Positions 34,458-41,778 of a stretch of 64,000 nt of DNA are shown piece by piece. A model generated the notes under the pieces. That model saw only the letters and a program-made list of their open reading frames with translations, did no database searches and had not been told where the DNA came from. Origin of the DNA: Marivita sp003149565 (lineage in GTDB: Bacteria; Pseudomonadota; Alphaproteobacteria; Rhodobacterales; Rhodobacteraceae); the NCBI RefSeq assembly GCF_965216415.1, contig NZ_CBDCFU010000002.1, one strand, 5' to 3'. The first letter of the stretch is position 1, and every line of letters begins with the position of its first letter. A program made the translations under genes and the position numbers.

Positions 34458-35414
34458 TCACTCTGCCGCCTCGCGCATCGGGTCCCATTCAACAGTCTCG
34501 CGCCGCTGGTACGGCGTGAACCAATCGGGGTCTGTACGGTGCTCGACCCGGCCATCGGGATAAATCCGCGCCACGGCCCGGCGCGAGGACAGGCAGAAGG
34601 CGTGCACGGACATCGGCATTCCGCCAGTGTGGCAGTAGCCCACCTCAATATTGCAATCGATCACCATGTTCTTGCCGACAAACCCCATCGCGCCCATGCC
34701 GATGGAGTTGCCCAGCTCCTTGAACTCATCCTCCATCTCGGCAATGCGCGGATCGGAGTTGCGGCTTCCCACGGTGCGCAAGACCGAGGCGCGCTTGCCC
34801 AATGTCATGCAGATGTCTTTCGATCCTCCCAGCCCGATCCCGATGATCGCAGGCTGGCAGGCCAGACCGCGCTTGCCAAAGGCCATCAGGCTGTCGAGGT
34901 AGAACCGTTTGATCCCCTGAATGCCATCACTCGGGAAGAGCATCCGGTAGTCCGTGCCGAAGAGCCCGCCCTTGTGAACGGTAATGAGATCAATCCATTC
35001 ACCCTCCGGCTCGAACCCGTATTCGATCTCGGGCGCACCAATGCCCACATTGTTGTTGTGATCGGTCCGCCAGAGCGGGTGTACCCGATTGGGCCGAAGC
35101 GGCACGCCATTGGTCGCCGAGGCCGTCGCTCTCCGCAGCGCGGTTTCCAGCGCACACATGCCGCCTTCGACACGCGCGTCATTGCCCAGCTTGACGAACC
35201 AACGCGGCACGCCCGTATCCCCACACATCGCGCGGCGGTCTTCCTTGGCGGCTTCGTAGTTCTCCAGCATCGCCTTCAGGACAAAGGACGAGAGATCGCC
35301 GTCTTCGGTCTCAGCGGCCTTCTTCAGCCCGTCGAGATAGTCCTCGGGGATCTCGATGGCGGCCTTGTCCATTAGGGACTCAGCCGTTTTCTGGATCAGA
35401 TCTATCGGGATCAT
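34458..35414 (-). CDS. Class I fumarase/tartrate dehydratase-like alpha subunit (4Fe-4S)
   Basis: A 318-residue homologue of TtdA and the N-terminal half of class I fumarases. Three candidate cluster cysteines are visible: MCGDTGVP near residue 78, LACQPAIIGIG near 196 and VGYCHTGG near 275. The canonical KGGGSENKS substrate loop is replaced by HKGGLFGTDYR near 160, a clear departure from fumarase and tartrate dehydratase. Together with the beta subunit it should add or remove water across a C=C bond next to a carboxylate, on a substrate other than fumarate. ATG 35414 is the first Met in good context. Confidence 0.83.
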   Translation of the reverse strand: MIPIDLIQKTAESLMDKAAIEIPEDYLDGLKKAAETEDGDLSSFVLKAMLENYEAAKEDRRAMCGDTGVPRWFVKLGNDARVEGGMCALETALRRATASATNGVPLRPNRVHPLWRTDHNNNVGIGAPEIEYGFEPEGEWIDLITVHKGGLFGTDYRMLFPSDGIQGIKRFYLDSLMAFGKRGLACQPAIIGIGLGGSKDICMTLGKRASVLRTVGSRNSDPRIAEMEDEFKELGNSIGMGAMGFVGKNMVIDCNIEVGYCHTGGMPMSVHAFCLSSRRAVARIYPDGRVEHRTDPDWFTPYQRRETVEWDPMREAAE

Positions 35415-35442
35415 TCTGGGCCTCGCGTGTGAGCGTTGCTTC

Positions 35443-35490
35443 GTCCGGCGCAAGCCGGACAGCCCCCGACCGCCCCCCCGGGCGGGGGCT
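35443..35490 (-). promoter_or_regulatory. Two strong hairpins between sdhA-like and fumarase alpha genes
   Basis: GTCCGGC at 35443-35449 pairs with GCCGGAC at 35454-35460, and AGCCCCCG at 35461-35468 pairs with CGGGGGCT at 35483-35490. They occupy the 154-base break in an otherwise overlapping gene set, a likely partial terminator or processing site that sets different levels for the dehydrogenase and hydratase parts. Confidence 0.55.
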
Positions 35491-35568
35491 TCACCCCCAC
35501 CCGCAGTCGCGGGCTGTCCGGTGCCAAATGTCGGTCCGGGCTATCCATGTCTTTCACGGCTGATTTCA

Positions 35569-37332
35569 TCACTGCGCCGCCACCAATGTCTCTGGCTCCC
35601 CCTCGGGCAGCACGGTTTCGCCCGGCCGCACGATGGTGAACTGCACATCCTCGCGCCCCACCTCGACCGCGCCATCCACCTGCCGCGCGACGGTGAAATA
35701 GCTGTCCTCCATCGCGCCCGCGTCGGGGAAATCCTCGCGGTAATGCGCCCCGCGCGAGTTCTCCCGCGCCAGTGCCGCCTTGGTGATGACCTCGGAAATA
35801 TCGCAGAGAGACCGCAGGTTCAGCCAATCGTGCCAGGTGAGGTTGAACGCCAGATTGTCGGCGGCAACACCCACATCGCCCAGCGCGCCCGAGATCTCGG
35901 CAATTCGGCTCAAACCACGCTTCAGACCGGCTTCGGTGCGCATGACACCCACCTCGTCCCACATCGCCTCTTGCAGCTGCTTGCGCAGCGGCAGAACCAG
36001 CTCTGGTTTGCGCGTCAGCGGATGACAGGCGCGCATCAACTCCGCTTCCATCACGCCCTCATCCGGATCGCGCAGCGCGCCCATGCCGCGAATGTCGGCC
36101 CCCATCACATCGCCCGCGATGCCGCCATAGACGGTGGAATTGGCAACGCCGTTGCCGCCCAGTCGGTTCGATCCGTGCGCGCCTCCCGCGTCCTCCCCCG
36201 CCACGTAGAGCCCTTCCATCGCCGTGCGCGTGTCCACATCGACCACGACGCCGCCCATGAAGTAATGCGCCGTCGGCACCACCTCGACGAGACCACCTGC
36301 CAGATCGAACCCGCAATCGGCACAGCGCTTGACCATGCCCTTGAACTTTTCCCGCACCATGTCCGGCCCGAGATGCGACATGGAGATGAACACACCCTCC
36401 TGCTCGGGATTGTTGTTCTTGCGCATTTCCGCATAGATGCCCCGGCTCACCACATCGCGGGTCGCACGTTCGCCCTTGGTGTCATAATCAAACATGAAGC
36501 GCTGGCCGGAATGGTTCACCAACTGCCCACCTGCCCCGCGCAGACCTTCCTCCAGCACTGTCCCGGTCATCCGCGTGTGATCGCCGGCCAGCAAGCCGGT
36601 CGGATGGAACTGCACCATTTCCATATCGCGCAGCGGCAGACCCACGCGCAGCGCCATGGCCAGCCCGTCCATCGTCTTGTCACCGGACGGCGTGTGATAC
36701 TTGTACATGGTCGGGCCACCGCCCGTCGCCATCAACACGGTCTTGGCGCGCACAAAGCGGAACCGCCCGGTGCGCATGTCGATCATGAGCACACCTGCCA
36801 GTGCCGACCCATCCTTCGTCGGGATCAGGCCAATCGCGCGGTGCTCCTGCAGCTTCTCCACGGGGCGCGACAGAACCTGCTCCATCAGACGGTTGATGAT
36901 CTCGATCCCCGTCAGGTCGCCCTTGTGCACCGTCCGGTCCGCCGTCTGACCAGCGAAGGCCTTCTGGTGCAACGACCCATCCGCGTTGCGGTCGAAGAAA
37001 CACCCAACCTCGTTCTCCAGCTCGCGGATGCGCACCACCGCCTGTTCGCAGAGCCGCCACGCCATGTCCTGATTGGGCAGCCATTTGCCGCCCTCGATCG
37101 TGTCCATGAAGTGCCGCTCGACGCTGTCCCCGTTGCCCAGTGCCACATTGTAGCCGCCCTGCACCATCCGCGTGCAGCCGCATTTGCCGATCAGCCCCTT
37201 GACCGCGATGGTCACCTTGGTGCCCTCGGGCGCGGATTGCATCGCATGCAGCGCGGCAAACATGCCCGCCCCGCCCGTACCAAGGATCAGAATATCTGTG
37301 TCGTGCCGGTCGATGTCTTTTGTCGTAAACAT
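35569..37332 (-). CDS. SdhA/FrdA-like flavoprotein, non-housekeeping
   Basis: A 587-residue FAD flavoprotein of the succinate dehydrogenase/fumarate reductase/aspartate oxidase family. It has the FAD motif ILGTGGAGMFAALHA near residue 14, MVQFHPTG near 240, the catalytic Arg region LRGAGGQLVNHSGQRFM near 270, PTAHYFMGG near 350 and HGSNRLGGNG near 385. At the site where SdhA has the covalent flavin His (SHTxxAQGG), this protein reads GCTRMVQGG, Cys replacing His, so FAD is probably non-covalent. The active-site residues for a dicarboxylate remain. It follows its membrane anchors by 1 base. Oxidation of a substituted succinate is inferred. Confidence 0.85.
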   Translation of the reverse strand: MFTTKDIDRHDTDILILGTGGAGMFAALHAMQSAPEGTKVTIAVKGLIGKCGCTRMVQGGYNVALGNGDSVERHFMDTIEGGKWLPNQDMAWRLCEQAVVRIRELENEVGCFFDRNADGSLHQKAFAGQTADRTVHKGDLTGIEIINRLMEQVLSRPVEKLQEHRAIGLIPTKDGSALAGVLMIDMRTGRFRFVRAKTVLMATGGGPTMYKYHTPSGDKTMDGLAMALRVGLPLRDMEMVQFHPTGLLAGDHTRMTGTVLEEGLRGAGGQLVNHSGQRFMFDYDTKGERATRDVVSRGIYAEMRKNNNPEQEGVFISMSHLGPDMVREKFKGMVKRCADCGFDLAGGLVEVVPTAHYFMGGVVVDVDTRTAMEGLYVAGEDAGGAHGSNRLGGNGVANSTVYGGIAGDVMGADIRGMGALRDPDEGVMEAELMRACHPLTRKPELVLPLRKQLQEAMWDEVGVMRTEAGLKRGLSRIAEISGALGDVGVAADNLAFNLTWHDWLNLRSLCDISEVITKAALARENSRGAHYREDFPDAGAMEDSYFTVARQVDGAVEVGREDVQFTIVRPGETVLPEGEPETLVAAQ

Positions 37333-37333
37333 G

Positions 37334-37672
37334 TCAGATCGCCTGCAAAAGAAAGGTTGTGGAGACAAGGAACGAGCCGGCCACCGCCGCTGCCGCCCAT
37401 GTCTTTTGAGGCGCGGACCACGGCAGCCATTCCAACGCAATCAGGCGCAGCCCGCCGAACAGATGCACCGCCAAAAGGAACACCAGACCGAACTCGGCCG
37501 CCTTGACCAGCGGCAACTCGGTCAGCGTCAGAACTGCGTCGAGCCGCGCCGCATCGGTCACCGCCATCGATAGCACCCAAAAATGCAACGGCAGGAACAA
37601 AGCCAAACCCAGCCCGGACAGCCGGTGCAGCAGATAAGCCAGCCAAAGCGGATGAGCGCGTGCAACCTTCAT
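37334..37672 (-). CDS. SdhD/FrdD-like membrane anchor
   Basis: A 112-residue protein with three helices (about 10-32, 56-78, 90-110). The start AHPLWLAYLLHRLSGLGLALFLPLHFW contains the H-R-x-S-G and later His typical of heme/quinone-binding SDH cytochrome b subunits, and AVHLFGGLRLIALEW near residue 68 matches the second heme-ligand helix. It overlaps the other anchor gene by 4 bases and the flavoprotein gene follows after 1 base, so it should link the flavoprotein/iron-sulfur dimer to quinone. Confidence 0.78.
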   Translation of the reverse strand: MKVARAHPLWLAYLLHRLSGLGLALFLPLHFWVLSMAVTDAARLDAVLTLTELPLVKAAEFGLVFLLAVHLFGGLRLIALEWLPWSAPQKTWAAAAVAGSFLVSTTFLLQAI

Positions 37673-37998
37673 GCTGTCACCGCCCAGACCGCCTGCGCGC
37701 CCAGCAGCAAAAGTCCCAGCCCGATCAAGGCACTGATCACGTCACGCTGCCCGCCACGCAGTCCGGCCCATTCGCCAAGGATGGTGCGAAGACCGATGGC
37801 CGCATGAATCGACACCGCCACCACGAACAAGCCGTAGAAGACAAACCAGAAGGCCGAGCCTTGGGTTCGTCCAAGGATCTCCGCCGCTGACAGCCCGCCC
37901 TGAATGGCGTAGATCATCACGCCGATATGCACGACCACAAACGGTGCCATGACCAGCGCCGAGAGGCGTTGCGCCATGTAGAGGTGAAACTCGCTCAT
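37669..37998 (-). CDS. SdhC/FrdC-like membrane anchor
   Basis: A 109-residue, three-helix protein starting MSEFHLYMAQRLSALVMAPFVVVHIGVM, with the R-x-S and His pattern of SDH cytochrome subunits, then AVSIHAAIGLRTILGEWAG near 60-78 containing the second heme-type His. I chose ATG 37998, which overlaps the iron-sulfur gene stop (ATGA), over an ORF extension of 27 codons lying within that gene. With its neighbour it forms the hydrophobic dimer of a quinone-linked complex. Confidence 0.78.
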   Translation of the reverse strand: MSEFHLYMAQRLSALVMAPFVVVHIGVMIYAIQGGLSAAEILGRTQGSAFWFVFYGLFVVAVSIHAAIGLRTILGEWAGLRGGQRDVISALIGLGLLLLGAQAVWAVTA

Positions 37999-38723
37999 TT
38001 GCGCCCCCCGAAAAATCGCTTCGCCGTCGCGCGCTTCAACCCGGCGATGGCCGAAAGCGGGTCCAACTCGTTCGGGCAATAGGCGGTGCAGGACCCCATA
38101 GAATGGCAGGAATGACAGCCACCCTTGCCCGACACCGCGTCAAGGATCGCATCGCGGTCGGCGTCCTTGGCGTCATTGTAGAGCGTCCACGCGCGTTGCA
38201 GCGCCGCCGGGCCGAGGTAGTCTGGATTGCCCGCAACGGTGTCGCAGGCGGAGTAGCAGACCGAGCAGTTTATACACTCGATCCCGGCATTCGCCTCCTG
38301 CCGCTCCATTGCGACTGGATCAATCGCTTCGATGGCATCGTCCCGCGTGCGCGTCGGGTGATGCATGCCTTCGGCGGCGACCCATTTGTCAAAGAACGGG
38401 TCCATGTCAGCGGCGAGGTCCTTGATCACAGGCAGGTTGCGTAACGGGCCAACCTCGATCGCGTTGCCGTCGAGAACCTTGCTCACATGGGTGCGACAGG
38501 TCCAGCGGGGCACGCCGTTGACCATCATCGCGCAGCTTCCACACATGCCGACCCGGCAGGCGAACCGGTAGGTCAGGGTCGGATCGGCGTTCTGCTGAAT
38601 CCACGACACCACGTCCAGAACCGTCTGGTTGTCATAAGCCGGCACCTCAAAGGTCTGGGGCCGCAAGGGCGCGTCGGGGCCTCCGCGTTGCACCGTCACA
38701 GTCAAGTGGTCTCGCTCTGGCAC
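37995..38723 (-). CDS. SdhB/FrdB-like iron-sulfur subunit
   Basis: A 242-residue three-cluster subunit. The [2Fe-2S] ligands are in CRVGMCGSC plus WTC (near residues 55-75), the [4Fe-4S] ligands in CINCSVCYSAC near 149, and the third cluster in CHSMGSCTAYCP near 205 with one extra upstream Cys (GGCHSCHS). The second motif ends C-D instead of the usual C-P. The gene begins with GTG 38723 and has only a weak ribosome-binding site. It heads the set SdhB-C-D-A, an order unlike the housekeeping sdhCDAB of Rhodobacterales, supporting a separate function. Confidence 0.83.
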   Translation of the reverse strand: MPERDHLTVTVQRGGPDAPLRPQTFEVPAYDNQTVLDVVSWIQQNADPTLTYRFACRVGMCGSCAMMVNGVPRWTCRTHVSKVLDGNAIEVGPLRNLPVIKDLAADMDPFFDKWVAAEGMHHPTRTRDDAIEAIDPVAMERQEANAGIECINCSVCYSACDTVAGNPDYLGPAALQRAWTLYNDAKDADRDAILDAVSGKGGCHSCHSMGSCTAYCPNELDPLSAIAGLKRATAKRFFGGRK

Positions 38724-38843
38724 CTGAGAGCCCGCCTTTCGTCATTCCCAATGATGAAGACTAGAATAACGGTCAGCTACGGTAACGAAAAGGCAAATAA
38801 TTTAACGGTATCTGTAAGGCAGGCTTTCAATTTGAGTTTGATA

Positions 38844-38871
38844 CGATCTTTTACCAATCGGGAAAAGATCG
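38844..38871. promoter_or_regulatory. 9-bp inverted repeat between iorB and the SDH-like operon
   Basis: CGATCTTTT at 38844-38852 pairs perfectly with AAAAGATCG at 38863-38871 around a 10-base spacer. It is 7 bases past the iorB stop and 120 bases before the SdhB-like start. The AT-rich arms and missing T tail after the stem make an operator as likely as a terminator. Confidence 0.45.
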
Positions 38872-38878
38872 CTTCTAC

Positions 38879-41113
38879 TCACACGAAACTCACCGACTTG
38901 TTGAACGGCATCTCGCGCAACCGCATGCCGGTCACCGCCCAGATCGCCCCCGCCAAGGCAGGCGCTGCTGGCGGCACGGGTGGTTCCCCGATCCCCAGAA
39001 CCCGGTCGCCGTTTTCCAGCCCGCGCACAAAGATGTTGGGACATTGATGCAGGCGCATGCCGGGGTTCAGGTCGAAATTCGACTGTTCGGCGACGCCACC
39101 CGCATAGGTGATTTCGGAATTCATCGCGTGACCCAGCGCATAGATCACCCCACCCTGAACGAGGTTCTCGAAATTGACCGGATCGACCACACGACCCACT
39201 TCCGCAGCGACCCAGACGTTGTCAATCCGGATGCCAGCGTCACTGTCCGTGACCTCGATCACCTGTGCACAGTGCACACCGAACGACTTGGTCAGCGCCA
39301 CACCGCGTCCGGTCTTGGACCCATTCGCAAGCCCACCGATGCCCGACCAATCCGACATCTCGGCCACAGCCTCCAATGCCTGCCGCGCCAGCGGATCGCT
39401 GCAGAGGCGCAGACGTTCGTCCAAGGGGTCGGCTCCCGCTGCCTCGATCAACTCGTCGAGGGCGGCGTTGTAGAAAAACCCGTTGGAGGATGCGCCGACA
39501 GAGCGCCAGGAACTGATGGGGGCCAGTTGCTGCGCACGATAGCCGGTGACCCGCTGGTGCGGGATGGCAAAAGGCTGATCCCACGCGCCCGCAACGATCT
39601 GGCTGTCTGGACCGGGCGCGGAATGGTTCTGACGGGACAGCTGAGAGGCCATGACCGACGGCATGGCAATGCCGAGATCCAGCGCCTCGACCTGTCCGTT
39701 CGCCACTTTTCCCCGCATCCGCGCCATCGCGATCTGGCGGGGAAAGTCGTGGAGCATGTCCTCTTCCCGCGAGAGGGTCAGCTTGACCGGCGTGCCTTTC
39801 ATCTGCATCGCAATCTCGGTCGCCTGTTTCACCACCTCGTCTTCCAGCCGGTGGCCGAAACTGCCCCCCATCATCAGAACATGCACGGTCACTTTGTCGG
39901 CCGGAATGCCGGTGATGCGGCTGACATTGGCCTGAATGAAGCGCGGGATTTGTGTGCCGGTCCAAACCTCGGCGCGGTCACCATCAACGCGGACAATGGC
40001 GTTGATCGGCTCAAGTGGCGCATGGGCCAGATAGGGCGCGCGGTATTCGGCAGTGAGAATCTCCCCATCGCCGAGGGTGGTTTCCACATCGCCGTCGTTG
40101 CGTTTCTGACTGTCCTGCGCCTCAGAAGTGAACGCCGCCTCAAGTGCGGCCCAATGCTCGGCTTGCTCAAGCGGGAAGCTTGGGTCTTCCCAAGTTACGT
40201 TGATCGCCTGCGCCGCACGGAAGGCGCGCCAGGTGTTGTCGGCGACAATACCGAGACCGCCGGTGATCGGGACCACCGCTTTAACGCCCCGCATCGCAAG
40301 CGCCTCGGAGGCGTCGTAACCCCTCATGCCCCCGCCTTGTGCGGGGTTTATCAGGACAGTGGCATGCACCATGCCGTCGACCGATGCGTCGATGCCGTAC
40401 TCCTGTGTACCCGTGCTCTTGGCCAGCATGTCGATCCGCTGCATCGGCCGGCCGATATAGCGCCATTGCGACGGATCGCGGAGCGGAACATCCTGCACCA
40501 CCTCGGCCCCGGCCAGATCGGTGTAGGGGATTTTTTGACCATCTGGTAAAATCACGTTGCCGGACGCGGTTGTCAGGTCCGCAAGCGCGACGCCTTCGCG
40601 TTCCGCCACCAGCGCTTTGATCGTCTCACGCGCCGACGCGCCAGCCAGACGCAGTTTTTCGAACTGGTCGGGCACGGTTGTGGATCCGCCAGTGATTTGA
40701 AGACCCATGACCTTCATCACAGAGTTCACGGCGCTCTCGGCCATGTCCTGCATCATGCCAGCGGCCGGCACCAGGAATTCGGCTGCCTCGGCCGCAAGTG
40801 CGGTGTTCCAATAGGCCGGGCTGGGCGGGCCGGGATCGGCCTTGATCTGGTCGAGGTCGACATCCAGCTCTTCGGCGATCAGGGCGGCCTGAACATGGTA
40901 GACCCCCTGCCCCGAGTCCGCGCGGGGGGTGATGAGGATGATGCCATCAGAGGTAATCTTGACATAAGGCGTCAGCACCGCCTCACCCGCTCCTGCCGTC
41001 AGCGGGTTCTCATGCGGTTTACGCACCGTATAGACGCCGAAAGCAACGCCGCCAACGACGGCAACAGAGCCAATCAAAAATGTGCGGCGGGCGATGGTGT
41101 TCATACGTCCCAT
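38879..41113 (-). CDS. IorB-like molybdopterin hydroxylase large subunit
   Basis: A 744-residue protein of the xanthine dehydrogenase superfamily, isoquinoline 1-oxidoreductase beta type. It has a twin-arginine-like leader ARRTFLIGSVAVVGGVAFG, the molybdopterin motifs ADSGQGVYHVQAALIAEELD near 65, HAPLEPINAIV near 365, GGSFGHRLEDEV near 415, and the catalytic Glu loop GIGEPPVPPAAPALAGAI near 705. Such enzymes hydroxylate N-heteroaromatics or oxidise aldehydes. ATG 41113 has an AGGAGGG site. ATG 41104 is alternative. It follows the 2Fe-2S subunit by 2 bases. No cytochrome subunit is nearby, so the electron acceptor is unclear. The substrate is unknown. Confidence 0.87.
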   Translation of the reverse strand: MGRMNTIARRTFLIGSVAVVGGVAFGVYTVRKPHENPLTAGAGEAVLTPYVKITSDGIILITPRADSGQGVYHVQAALIAEELDVDLDQIKADPGPPSPAYWNTALAAEAAEFLVPAAGMMQDMAESAVNSVMKVMGLQITGGSTTVPDQFEKLRLAGASARETIKALVAEREGVALADLTTASGNVILPDGQKIPYTDLAGAEVVQDVPLRDPSQWRYIGRPMQRIDMLAKSTGTQEYGIDASVDGMVHATVLINPAQGGGMRGYDASEALAMRGVKAVVPITGGLGIVADNTWRAFRAAQAINVTWEDPSFPLEQAEHWAALEAAFTSEAQDSQKRNDGDVETTLGDGEILTAEYRAPYLAHAPLEPINAIVRVDGDRAEVWTGTQIPRFIQANVSRITGIPADKVTVHVLMMGGSFGHRLEDEVVKQATEIAMQMKGTPVKLTLSREEDMLHDFPRQIAMARMRGKVANGQVEALDLGIAMPSVMASQLSRQNHSAPGPDSQIVAGAWDQPFAIPHQRVTGYRAQQLAPISSWRSVGASSNGFFYNAALDELIEAAGADPLDERLRLCSDPLARQALEAVAEMSDWSGIGGLANGSKTGRGVALTKSFGVHCAQVIEVTDSDAGIRIDNVWVAAEVGRVVDPVNFENLVQGGVIYALGHAMNSEITYAGGVAEQSNFDLNPGMRLHQCPNIFVRGLENGDRVLGIGEPPVPPAAPALAGAIWAVTGMRLREMPFNKSVSFV

Positions 41114-41115
41114 GA

Positions 41116-41577
41116 TCAGCCCTCCTGCATCGCGGCAGCGGCGCGTCTCACGGCGGCGCGAATGCGGGGATAGGTGCCGCAGCGGCAGAGATTGCCGGAC
41201 ATCGCATCGTCGATCTCCTGGTCCGTGGGGTGCGGGTTCTCCGCCAGTAACGAGGCTGCCTGCATGATCTGGCCGGACTGGCAATAACCGCACTGCGCCA
41301 CCTGTTCAGCCAGCCATGCCTCTTGCACGGCGTGTCGCAGGTCGGGAGTGCCCAGCCCTTCGATTGTCGTGATCTCGGCCCCTTCGGCGTCAATGGCCCA
41401 GGTTTGGCAGGAGCGGACTGCGACACCATCGAGATGCACGGTACAAGCGCCGCATTGGGCGATGCCACACCCGAACTTGGTGCCGGTCAGGCCCAACTCA
41501 TCGCGCAGCACCCAGAGAAGCGGCATGTCCTCTTCGACATCGACCTCGTGCCGGGTTCCGTTGATCCTGAGTTGCAT
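41116..41577 (-). CDS. IorA-like [2Fe-2S] subunit of molybdenum hydroxylase
   Basis: A 153-residue protein with two [2Fe-2S] clusters. The plant-type ferredoxin domain has CGIAQCGAC and C in VRSC (near residues 38-60), and the helical domain has CGYCQSGQ near 99 and CRCGTYPRIR near 134. This is the standard small subunit of two-subunit Ior-type enzymes. It has no signal peptide, as usual, and would be exported bound to the twin-arginine large subunit encoded next. Confidence 0.9.
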   Translation of the reverse strand: MQLRINGTRHEVDVEEDMPLLWVLRDELGLTGTKFGCGIAQCGACTVHLDGVAVRSCQTWAIDAEGAEITTIEGLGTPDLRHAVQEAWLAEQVAQCGYCQSGQIMQAASLLAENPHPTDQEIDDAMSGNLCRCGTYPRIRAAVRRAAAAMQEG

Positions 41578-41685
41578 CGCGGCGCGCTCCCTCGCTTATC
41601 GGCGTCGGGCCGTAACATAGGGGAAGCCGTGGCCTGCGCGAGATATGACCTAGGGTAAGCCTGATGTTATCCCTCGGGTCGCATT

Positions 41686-41733
41686 CGGAGCGGCAGGGCC
41701 GCTCCGACAGGTGGGGGGACCCTGTCCCCCCAC
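41686..41733 (-). terminator. Two tandem perfect hairpins after the RhlE-like gene
   Basis: GTGGGGGGAC at 41711-41720 pairs with GTCCCCCCAC at 41724-41733, and CGGAGCGGC at 41686-41694 pairs with GCCGCTCCG at 41698-41706, each with a 3-base loop. They lie 46-93 bases downstream of the helicase gene. The adjoining CACACCCCCCTGAAGTATTTGAA-like stretch (41731-41753) resembles a dispersed 3'-end sequence common in roseobacter genomes; that resemblance is from memory. Confidence 0.65.
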
Positions 41734-41778
41734 ACCCCCCTGAAGTATTTGAAAACCAAAGAAGGGCGCGTTGGTCCG

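Noticed and set aside
35356..37506. Plus-strand open frame of 716 codons
   Set aside because: It is antisense to the SdhA-like flavoprotein and rich in His/Arg/Gln/Pro; the minus-strand frame carries all FAD and active-site motifs.
35569..38723. Housekeeping succinate dehydrogenase operon
   Set aside because: The gene order is B-C-D-A, the covalent FAD histidine is a cysteine, and the neighbours are not TCA-cycle genes.
39044..40549. Plus-strand open frame of 501 codons
   Set aside because: Antisense to the IorB-like large subunit, which has clear molybdopterin motifs; no motif in the plus frame.
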